The translations under genes and the position numbers were made by a program. From Bacteroides sp. (GTDB lineage: Bacteria; Bacteroidota; Bacteroidia; Bacteroidales; Muribaculaceae), in assembly GCA_023665145.1 (NCBI GenBank), contig JAMPEM010000008.1:1-64000 (forward strand): a DNA stretch of 64,000 bases, in the 5' to 3' direction. The notes below the pieces were generated by a model. That model did not search any database. It was given only the letters and a program-made list of their open reading frames with translations, and was not told where the DNA came from. Shown piece after piece: positions 58,801 to 64,000 of the stretch. Each line of letters begins with the position of its first letter. Position 1 is the first letter of the stretch.

Positions 58801-59229
58801 GAGATTGACCACAAGGAGCATCGATGACTGTCTCTTTTGAGTAATCACACCCACTTGGTTAACCTCAGTAGGAAGGAAGGCTGCAGCTTTCGAAACACGG
58901 TTCTGTACATCTACTGCTGCAATATCAGGGTCAGTACCGGGTTTGAAATACACTGTAATGTCGGCAGCACCATTGTTTGTAGCCGTTGAGAGCATGTAGT
59001 CCATGTTCTCCGCACCGTTAATTTGTTCTTCAATAGGTGCAACAACAGAATTAATAACAGCCTGAGCGTTAGCTCCCGTATATGTTGTACTTACCCTCAC
59101 TGTAGGAGGTGCGATGTCTGGGAATTGCTCAATAGGGAGCGACACCAAACCAATCAAACCGAATATCACGATAAAAATCGAGATAACGGTAGAAAGTACC
59201 GGGCGTTTTATAAATAGTGATAAATTCAT
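55816..59229 (-). CDS. RND efflux pump 2, inner-membrane permease (HAE-1 family)
   Basis: AcrB-class proton antiporter of 1137 residues, about 80 longer than pump 1. The start LFIKRPVLSTVISIFIVIFG is helix 1. TM4 carries the relay aspartates in AIAIVVDDAIVVVEAV. The C-terminal half has LLAKNAILIVEFALDRRRTG. Between TM6 and TM7 (about residues 505-610) there is an insertion with two extra hydrophobic segments, ITLIFIVLAIASLVMGWF and LKLCIASVVSILALIGMF. The acidic C-terminal tail has about 40 residues. It lies 21 nt after the adaptor gene. Confidence 0.95.
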   Translation of the reverse strand: MNLSLFIKRPVLSTVISIFIVIFGLIGLVSLPIEQFPDIAPPTVRVSTTYTGANAQAVINSVVAPIEEQINGAENMDYMLSTATNNGAADITVYFKPGTDPDIAAVDVQNRVSKAAAFLPTEVNQVGVITQKRQSSMLLVVNLYSDHDQYSQDFLENYMAINIIPVIKRIYGVGDAMVMGADYSMRIWLKPDVMAQYGLMPSDISAALAEQNIEAAPGQFGEQGNQSFQYTMRYKGRLVDESQFEDIVVRATPEGEILRLKDVAKVELGRLTYGFANKTNGHLGCAAIIFQSAGSNATEVIEKIQKELDRFQKEAPQGIVINTSMNVNDFLFASIHEVVKTLIEAFILVFLVVFIFLQDFRSTLIPMIAIPVALIGTFFLMYIFGFSINLLTLSALVLAIAIVVDDAIVVVEAVHAKLDQGYKSARNASIDAMNEISGALISITLVMMLVFIPVSFMGGTSGVFYRQFGLTMAMAIGLSAVNALTLSPALCALFLKPHREDGTEVPFKERLGDAYSAAGEVVKQTYKKRLTFQWPAWITLIFIVLAIASLVMGWFQLHNILKLCIASVVSILALIGMFSRRFIDSFNHTFGKLTDGYGKTTSVIVNKWWLSFVCVVAAIAILGWLMITTPTGMVPDEDTGTIMGVVNMPPATSQERTQAVMNEVDSIAGTIAAIQMRTAITGYSFIGGQGNTYGSFIIRLNPWEERDIKTENADAILGQLFQKCSQIHDGQILFFKPPMITGYSATSGFEIKLQDKTGGNLDNFFAVYQQFIAALNARPEIQMAYSTFNPNFPQYLVEIDVAKVKQAGLTQNAILSALQGYYGGMYISNFNRFGKLYRVMMQASPEARVSPETLKQIKVRNGANMAPIDNFVKLSRVYGPDLINRFNMYTAISVTGNPAPGVSSGQAIAAIEQVAQETLPQGFGFEYAGMTREEAAQGSGTTAYIFGLVLLFVYLLLSAQYESYILPFAVILSVPFGLMGTFILAKLMGISNNIYLQIALIMLIGLLAKNAILIVEFALDRRRTGMGIFQAAIQGAKARLRPILMTSLAMIIGLLPLMLATGAGANGYRSLGAGSIGGMLIGMVLQILFVPALFYACQKLQEKLSPPKWSDKDNSSVSSEIEQYALPSDEVEVNNND

Positions 59230-59250
59230 AATATTAGCAACTTGAAAATC

Positions 59251-60378
59251 TTAACGAGTTTTCTTGGGTTTAATCTGCATACCCTCTTTTACGCTGATAC
59301 CCACACCTTCTGTCACAATAACGTCACCGGGTTTCAATCCGGATGTAACTATGAAATGTTGTCCATCATTGGTATTGGTAACTGTGACCGGCACTGCATG
59401 AGCTTTCGACGAGTCATTCAGCACATAGCAGAATCTCATATCCTGAAGCTCATAAGTAGCTTTCTGGGGGATTATGATTGATGATGGTGACAATGACGGT
59501 ATCAATACCTGACCGGTACTCCCGGAACGAAGCATCCCGTTGGTATTGGGGAAAGAAGCTTTTACTTCCGCAGAACCGGTGGCTTGGTTAAGCACACCAG
59601 ACAAGGAAATCACTTTACCTTTCTGCCCATACAATTCACCATTGGCAAGCATCAATGATACAGGAGGGAGAGCGGCAAGAGCCTCGTTAAGGGTTCGTTT
59701 GCCATTCTCAGTCAGTGCAAGCACTTCCTTCTCGTTCATAGAAAAATATGCTTCCATTTCACCGTTATTGGATATGATAGTCAGCAGAGTAGAGGGACTT
59801 ACAAGGGCACCTTCTTTATAATCTATTGTTCCAACCACTCCGGATGCAGGTGCTGTAACAGTGGAATATGAAAGATTTTTTTTGGCAGATACTACTTGAG
59901 CCTGTGCTTGAGCAAGCTGGGCTTTAGCAGCATTCAGTTGGTCGGCTGACGTTTGATAAGCTGAAGGAGAAATAATATTCTTATCAAGCAATATTTTGTC
60001 ATTATTAGCCTGTGTACGCGCCACATTGACATTTGCTTCGGCTACTCTTACGGCTGCTTCTGCAGCATCCACTGCAGCTTGCAATGAAACTTGGTCAATG
60101 GTAAACAATACCTGTCCGGCACTTACTTGCTGTCCCTCTTTGACATGTACTTTTGTGAGAAATCCTGAAATCTGAGGACGAATCTCGACATCGTTCTTTC
60201 CATGCAATGTTGCTGGATAGGCTGTTTCGAGTGTTGTGTTTTCTTCAGTGACAGTCAAAGTAGCTAGCTCGGGAACGCCTTGCTGCTGAGCTTGTTGGTC
60301 ACCTTTTTTGCAGGAAGCAAATAAAATGGCGGACATTGCCATAACTCCTGCGCCCAACATTAAAGTCTTCTTCATCAT
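59251..60378 (-). CDS. RND efflux pump 2, periplasmic adaptor lipoprotein
   Basis: AcrA/MexA-type membrane fusion protein of 375 residues and first gene of pump 2. The lipobox ILFASC puts the lipid-bearing cysteine near residue 23. Lipoyl halves (PQISGFLTKVHVKEGQQVSAGQVLF, and TVTAPASGVVGTIDYKEGALV) flank an alanine-rich helical hairpin (about 90-170). Beta-barrel and membrane-proximal domains follow, ending VGISVKEGMQIKPKK. The start may be the second of two adjacent ATG codons (60375). A candidate promoter lies 238 nt upstream, implying a long untranslated leader. Confidence 0.95.
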   Translation of the reverse strand: MMKKTLMLGAGVMAMSAILFASCKKGDQQAQQQGVPELATLTVTEENTTLETAYPATLHGKNDVEIRPQISGFLTKVHVKEGQQVSAGQVLFTIDQVSLQAAVDAAEAAVRVAEANVNVARTQANNDKILLDKNIISPSAYQTSADQLNAAKAQLAQAQAQVVSAKKNLSYSTVTAPASGVVGTIDYKEGALVSPSTLLTIISNNGEMEAYFSMNEKEVLALTENGKRTLNEALAALPPVSLMLANGELYGQKGKVISLSGVLNQATGSAEVKASFPNTNGMLRSGSTGQVLIPSLSPSSIIIPQKATYELQDMRFCYVLNDSSKAHAVPVTVTNTNDGQHFIVTSGLKPGDVIVTEGVGISVKEGMQIKPKKTR

Positions 60379-60615
60379 TGTAGAAATATTTTCTTACTTT
60401 ATTATTATCTTGGATTATATTACAAAGCACCTGATATGATCATCATAACGTCACATTTTGTCAGGTTGTATTTTGCACATTCTTTATTTAAACACTATAA
60501 TGTTTAATTCTGTTTTAAGATTTGTAAAAAATCCCAAAAGAGTTTAATTTGTAGAAACTGAAATACATAAAATACGGGGAAACATAGTCCTAATCCCAAT
60601 TTTACAAATTTTGTG

Positions 60616-60623
60616 CAAAATTA
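60616..60623 (-). promoter_or_regulatory. Candidate promoter for pump 2 (-7 TAATTTTG)
   Basis: TAATTTTG on the minus strand. The nearest TTG (plus coordinates 60647-60649) gives a 23-nt spacer, longer than ideal. The 436-bp divergent region 60379-60814 otherwise shows only A+T-rich sequence and the opposing promoter. Confidence 0.5.
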
Positions 60624-60711
60624 CTAATTTTTTTTGATAAAATTTGCAATAAACAAACACGAATACGAAAAATTGAACAATTTAAACGCCTTTCATATTC
60701 CTAATTTTGTA

Positions 60712-60719
60712 TTCAACTT
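60712..60719 (+). promoter_or_regulatory. Candidate promoter for the HdeD-like gene (-7 TAATTTTG)
   Basis: TAATTTTG about 95 nt before the ATG at 60815. No TTG at the usual distance was found. Confidence 0.5.
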
Positions 60720-60814
60720 TTACACACCCTTTTTTGTTGCTAATTTGAGAGACTTCTCAATCGTTTTTTTATTGTATAGAACACTATATATACTCAATTT
60801 AATATTTTAATATT

Positions 60815-61381
60815 ATGAAAAATATAATTTCAGGCATAACAAAACTATGGTGGGTGCCGCTAATCACAGGATTGGTGAGTATTGCCCTTGGAATTTGGTG
60901 TCTTTGCAGCCCATCAACCTCACTACCTGTAATGGCTGATATTTTCACAATTATTTTCATCTTGATTGGTATTTTCAATGTTGTATTTGGAGCAATGAAC
61001 TGTAGAACAACATCTAATGGTGGATGGACATTAGCACTCGGACTTCTTGAGATTGCAGCAGGTATATGGTTGTTCACTTTATCACAGGAAGCTCTGACAA
61101 CAACCTTTGTATTAATAATCGGTATCTGGCTAATTGTTGTTGCCATAAACGCTATTGCTGAGACATTTGTAATAAGCTATGGCTCCGCAGGGTGGACATT
61201 CCTCTCCATACTTCTTTTAATAGCAACGATTATTTTTGCAATTATCTTCTTGTCATCTCCGGTGGCAACTGCCGTAGCCGGTTGGTTATATCTTGGTATC
61301 TCGCTGATATCTTTCGGAGTATATCGTCTGTTCCTTGCTTCAAGGATGAATTCGTTTAACAAGGGAATCGGCAGCTTATAA
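60815..61381 (+). CDS. HdeD family (DUF308) membrane protein
   Basis: A 188-residue inner-membrane protein with six hydrophobic helices arranged as three DUF308 pairs: WWVPLITGLVSIALGIWCL, VMADIFTIIFILIGIFNVVFG, WTLALGLLEIAAGIWLF, TTFVLIIGIWLIVVAINAI, WTFLSILLLIATIIFAIIFL and VAGWLYLGISLISFGVYRL (each near one helix). HdeD of E. coli is linked to acid resistance at high cell density; that role is not established for Bacteroidetes members. It is followed after 28 nt by a small acidic/basic protein gene. Confidence 0.88.
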   Translation: MKNIISGITKLWWVPLITGLVSIALGIWCLCSPSTSLPVMADIFTIIFILIGIFNVVFGAMNCRTTSNGGWTLALGLLEIAAGIWLFTLSQEALTTTFVLIIGIWLIVVAINAIAETFVISYGSAGWTFLSILLLIATIIFAIIFLSSPVATAVAGWLYLGISLISFGVYRLFLASRMNSFNKGIGSL

Positions 61382-61409
61382 TAAAATATTTAACAAAAAA
61401 AGTACAAAT

Positions 61410-61643
61410 ATGGAAATCAAGAGCATCGTATCAGATTTGCAGACCAAATTCGGTAACGCAATCGACATAGGTAAAGTGAAGGAACATCTTAAGGATATTG
61501 ATACAAGTAAATTGTCAATGACAGAAATTATCAATAAAATAAAATCTGCCGGATTGATTGGAGATTTGGATAAAGATGGCAAGAAGGAAAGTGCTATAGA
61601 AGAAATAAAAGGGAAAATAGGGGATTTATTTGGCAAGAAATAG
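61410..61643 (+). CDS. 77-residue protein with EF-hand/dockerin-like loop, hypothetical
   Basis: Small cytoplasmic-looking protein without a signal peptide, rich in lysine, isoleucine and aspartate. Residues about 52-65 read DLDKDGKKESAIEE, which follows the DxDxDG...E spacing of a calcium-binding loop. The rest is predicted helical (VSDLQTKFGNAIDIGKVKEH; MTEIINKIKSAGLIG). No family is recognised. It lies 28 nt after the HdeD-like gene with a hairpin beyond its stop, so the two probably share a transcript and may work together in stress response; this is inference. Confidence 0.7.
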   Translation: MEIKSIVSDLQTKFGNAIDIGKVKEHLKDIDTSKLSMTEIINKIKSAGLIGDLDKDGKKESAIEEIKGKIGDLFGKK

Positions 61644-61666
61644 CCATAAACATTAAAAGTTTATAT

Positions 61667-61703
61667 AAAAGTCAAGTTAGGATTAATTTTCTTCTTGGCT
61701 TTT
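61667..61703 (+). terminator. Hairpin after the 77-residue gene
   Basis: AAAAGTCAAG (61667-61676) pairs with CTTGGCTTTT (61694-61703), one wobble, with a 17-nt loop; TATTG follows. It would separate the HdeD unit from the thiamine operon. Confidence 0.6.
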
Positions 61704-61741
61704 ATTGTTGAAAAAATGTTGCATGTATTCGATTAATTTAC

Positions 61742-61749
61742 TATCTTTG
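61742..61749 (+). promoter_or_regulatory. Promoter for the thiamine operon (-7 TATCTTTG)
   Basis: TATCTTTG matches TAnnTTTG, with TTG at 61719-61721 and a 20-nt spacer. It lies just before the TPP riboswitch. Confidence 0.75.
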
Positions 61750-61756
61750 CATTATC

Positions 61757-61857
61757 AACGCAGGGGTGCTGTGAAAACGGCTGAGATTATACCCTCTGAA
61801 CCTGGAAGTACACATTCAATGTGCAGAGATGAAACGGGTAATGCCGTCGAAGGGAGC
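61757..61857 (+). promoter_or_regulatory. TPP (thiamine pyrophosphate) riboswitch
   Basis: The THI-box core is present: AGGGGTGC, GCTGAGA, ACCCTCTGAACCTG, then a variable arm (ACACATT/AATGTG), and CGGGTAATGCCGTCGAAGGGA. The pairing of CTGAGA-type helix elements and the order match the class. It should lower expression of thiD-thiS-thiE and downstream genes when thiamine pyrophosphate is abundant. The 110 nt between it and thiD must hold the expression platform, which I could not resolve. Confidence 0.95.
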
Positions 61858-61967
61858 GGAAAATAGTCTTTTACTTTCACCTGCTTACATATTACCTATA
61901 TATGACATATCATCAGTTAATCACTGCTGATATCTAGTCATAATTTTTGAACGACTTAATTATTACA

Positions 61968-62729
61968 ATGAGTCAAAGAAATTATTCCACGGTGCTCTGC
62001 ATAGCAGGAATCGATCCATCCGGAGGAGCCGGACTTTTGGCAGATGTAAAAGTATGTCAAAAATTACATACTTATGCTATGGGGATTGTTACAGCAATAA
62101 CAGCTCAAAACACCTTTGAGGTTAACGCTTCTGAGGCTATAAATCCATCTATGCTTAGAGACCAACTTGAAACTGTTTTATGCGATATAATACCGGATGC
62201 TGTTAAAATCGGAATGTTGCCAAATGCTGATTCTGTCAAGATTACAGCAGAAACTATATCAAAATATAATCTGCATAATGTAGTAGTTGACCCCGTTTTA
62301 ATTTCTTCTACAGGCACTCCCTTAGTTGATGATTTAAAAGATGGGATAGAAGCCCGTAAAAAATATCTTTTCCCTTTGGCGACATTAGTTACGCCGAATA
62401 TTCCTGAAGCAGAGATACTCGGATTAAATAATGGGAATAAAGAATATGCTGTATTATTAAAAGGAGGACATTCTGAGCATAAAAATGAATGTTCGGATAT
62501 ACTAATGATTCCCGGCCAAGAGAATATGGTTTTTACATCTAAAAAACTGGAATGTAAAAACACTCACGGCACCGGATGTGTCCTTTCCTCATCAATCTCT
62601 GCTTTGCTTGCCCGTGGATTATCTTTGGCGCAAGCCGTAAATGCATCGAAAGATTTAATAACAAGGTATATTAATCGTGGTAAAGATATTTCCTTTGGCA
62701 AAGGTAATGGGCCGGTTTGGTTACTATAA
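61968..62729 (+). CDS. thiD: Hydroxymethylpyrimidine/phosphomethylpyrimidine kinase
   Basis: Phosphorylates HMP twice to HMP-PP, the pyrimidine half of thiamine. The 253-residue ribokinase-fold enzyme has the N-terminal CIAGIDPSGGAGLLADVK signature, DPVLISSTGTPL in the middle, TPNIPEAEIL, and the C-terminal anion-hole motif HGTGCVLSSSISALLARG. I use ATG 61968; the TTG at 61947 would add seven residues. It is the first gene behind the TPP riboswitch. Confidence 0.96.
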   Translation: MSQRNYSTVLCIAGIDPSGGAGLLADVKVCQKLHTYAMGIVTAITAQNTFEVNASEAINPSMLRDQLETVLCDIIPDAVKIGMLPNADSVKITAETISKYNLHNVVVDPVLISSTGTPLVDDLKDGIEARKKYLFPLATLVTPNIPEAEILGLNNGNKEYAVLLKGGHSEHKNECSDILMIPGQENMVFTSKKLECKNTHGTGCVLSSSISALLARGLSLAQAVNASKDLITRYINRGKDISFGKGNGPVWLL

Positions 62730-62758
62730 ATTTTCATTTTAAATTAAATTCTGCATTA

Positions 62759-62962
62759 ATGTATATATCAGTTAATAATGAACAAGTTCTCCTTAAAGAG
62801 GATCGATTCACAATAAAAGATCTTCTTACCCTTAGAAAGATAGGAGAAGCAGGTACAGCTGTTGCCGTAAATGGGAAAATTTGTAAAGCAACCAATTGGG
62901 ATACAACATATCTTAAAGATGGTGATGATGTAATGCTCATCACAGCTGCTTATGGTGGATAA
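62759..62962 (+). CDS. thiS: Sulfur carrier protein ThiS
   Basis: Ubiquitin-like sulfur carrier of 67 residues for thiazole synthesis. It ends in the required Gly-Gly (AAYGG), which is adenylated and thiocarboxylated by ThiF-type enzymes. VAVNGKICKATNWDTTYLKD is the typical mid-portion. The ATG before YISVNNEQ is chosen; the longer reading frame overlaps thiD. Its stop overlaps the next start by 11 nt, so translation is coupled. Confidence 0.95.
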   Translation: MYISVNNEQVLLKEDRFTIKDLLTLRKIGEAGTAVAVNGKICKATNWDTTYLKDGDDVMLITAAYGG

Positions 62963-63494
62963 AACAGAGTTTATCCGTATAGCCATCACACCACCGAATT
63001 TTAATATCGATGATGTGCAAAAATGTATTGATATCATCAATAATGGTGATTCCGATTTACTTCATTTAAGGATTCCGGAGGCTTCGGAATTAACGATAAG
63101 AAAGATATTGTCAAAGTTTCCTCACAACCTTTATAACAAGATAAAAATCCATTCTCATTTCAACCTTGTTCAAGAGTTTGGATTAAGAGGTGCTCATCTT
63201 AATAAGCGAGAGCCGACTGCACCAAATCTAAAATGTAAACTATCTAAAAGTTGCCACACAATAAAAGATGTTATTGAAGCTGCCGGTGCTGATAAATTTG
63301 AGTACGTCACACTCTCTCCGGTGTTTGATTCGATATCAAAAATGGGATATAAAGCAAATCCCTCAATATGGGAAAATGAACTGCCGGCTAACATTGATGT
63401 TATAGCTTTAGGAGGTATTACCCCCGATAAATTTGACATACTTAAAGAAAAAGGGTTTGCCGGAGCTGCAATGCTCGGCTACTTTTTTCATTAG
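62952..63494 (+). CDS. ThiE/TenI-like thiamine phosphate synthase family protein
   Basis: A 180-residue TIM-barrel paralogue of ThiE. It keeps HLRIPEAS, KIHSHFNLVQEFGLRGAHLN (one barrel turn), YVTLSPVFDSISKMGY and ALGGITPDKFD. Compared with the true ThiE next door, the pyrophosphate-binding segments are altered, so it may be a TenI-type thiazole tautomerase or a weak synthase. Such a second copy is usual in Bacteroidetes thiamine operons. The start ATG lies inside the end of thiS (11-nt overlap). Confidence 0.88.
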   Translation: MVDKTEFIRIAITPPNFNIDDVQKCIDIINNGDSDLLHLRIPEASELTIRKILSKFPHNLYNKIKIHSHFNLVQEFGLRGAHLNKREPTAPNLKCKLSKSCHTIKDVIEAAGADKFEYVTLSPVFDSISKMGYKANPSIWENELPANIDVIALGGITPDKFDILKEKGFAGAAMLGYFFH

Positions 63495-63510
63495 CAATAA
63501 AATTATCAAT

Positions 63511-64000
63511 ATGTTACAGTTTATAACAAACGGGAATAACATTCCATTAATAGTAGAACAAGTAAAAGAAGTACTCGGAGGTGGATGCCGGTGGATACAA
63601 TTGCGTATGAAGGAGGCTTCTGACGATGACATCCGAAAGACTGTTGAGCAAATTAAGCCACTCTGCCAAAAAGCTGAAGCTTTTTTGATTATAAATGATA
63701 GGGTCGACTTATGCAAAGAGCTTGGGTTAAGCGGTGTTCATTTAGGGAAAACAGACATGCTTCCTTCAAAAGCGAGAATGGAACTCGGAGGCGGTCCGGT
63801 GATAGGAGTAACCGCCAACACGATTGAAGATGTCATTGCCGTTCGTTCTTTGGATATTGATTATATAGGTATTGGTCCTTTCCGCTATACGGAGACGAAG
63901 AAAAACCTTGCGCCGGTATTGGGGATTGAAGGGATTAAATCCATTGTTGAAAAGATGATGGAATTGGAGATTGAAATCCCGACAGTAGCTGTAGGAGGAA
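63511..64000 (+). CDS. thiE: Thiamine phosphate synthase, partial at window end
   Basis: Joins HMP-PP and thiazole phosphate to thiamine phosphate. The reading frame is open from ATG 63511 to the window edge (163 codons, about four fifths of the usual 200). Visible motifs are WIQLRMKEAS near residue 30, LIINDRVDLCKELGLSGVHLG at about 64-84, IGVTANTIEDV, and the pyrophosphate loop GIGPFRYTETKKNLAPVLG. The C-terminal VAVGG begins the last barrel strand. It is 16 nt after the preceding gene; further thiamine genes such as thiG and thiC are likely just outside. Confidence 0.94.
   Translation, partial: MLQFITNGNNIPLIVEQVKEVLGGGCRWIQLRMKEASDDDIRKTVEQIKPLCQKAEAFLIINDRVDLCKELGLSGVHLGKTDMLPSKARMELGGGPVIGVTANTIEDVIAVRSLDIDYIGIGPFRYTETKKNLAPVLGIEGIKSIVEKMMELEIEIPTVAVGG

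Overview
The window is a gene-dense chromosomal segment of a Bacteroidales bacterium, most likely a Muribaculaceae-type gut anaerobe; the family level is inference. Supporting signs are A+T-rich DNA, at least fourteen promoters with the Bacteroidetes -7 element TAnnTTTG (about eight with a TTG 19-20 bp upstream), weak Shine-Dalgarno sequences, a 286-residue primary sigma factor without region 1.1, the DUF5686, DUF1599 and BT_3928-type families, oxygen-sensitive class III ribonucleotide reductase and a rubrerythrin. I see no phage genes, insertion sequence, CRISPR array, tRNA or rRNA.

Layout. 1-5.8 kb: alaS (minus), divergent from an M23 peptidase, a MerR regulator and pyrK-pyrD. 5.8-11.3 kb: a CYTH protein, a DUF5686 outer-membrane protein, and tgt-lptG (minus). 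11.5-16.6 kb: a 59-residue membrane peptide, dxs, trkA and trkH. 16.6-23 kb: nrdD-nrdG (minus), maeB, and an EamA transporter-ROK kinase pair (minus). 24.2-31.5 kb: a cobalamin riboswitch followed by a BtuB-like receptor, a BtuG-like beta-propeller and a 1162-residue secreted protein of unknown function. 31.6-35.7 kb: a flavin reductase-rubredoxin-rubrerythrin fusion, an HtrA protease and rpoD. 35.7-43.4 kb: a small outer-membrane barrel, an SH3-like protein, a DUF1599 protein, a DoxX/MauE-like membrane protein and TamB. 43.4-49.3 kb: RND efflux pump 1. 49.5-53.2 kb: an NlpC/P60 lipoprotein, thioredoxin, a small lipoprotein and an S9 peptidase. 53.3-60.4 kb: a repeat-bearing intergenic region, a divergent LpxA homologue and RND efflux pump 2. 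60.8-64 kb: an HdeD-like protein, a 77-residue protein, then a TPP riboswitch with thiD, thiS, a ThiE-like gene and thiE, cut by the window end.

Most genes are housekeeping: pyrimidine, isoprenoid, deoxynucleotide and thiamine synthesis, K+ uptake and envelope assembly. The best candidate for something undescribed is the cobalamin-riboswitch operon. Its third gene encodes a very large secreted protein with a GLUG-like segment, and it shares a type IX-like C-terminal tail with its propeller neighbour. Other notable points are a nearly identical 36-nt palindrome at 15-50 and 53420-53455, interlocked face-to-face promoters between alaS and the M23 gene, a four-module flavin reductase-rubrerythrin fusion, repeated operator-like motifs between nrdD and maeB, and an LpxA paralogue attached to an efflux operon.
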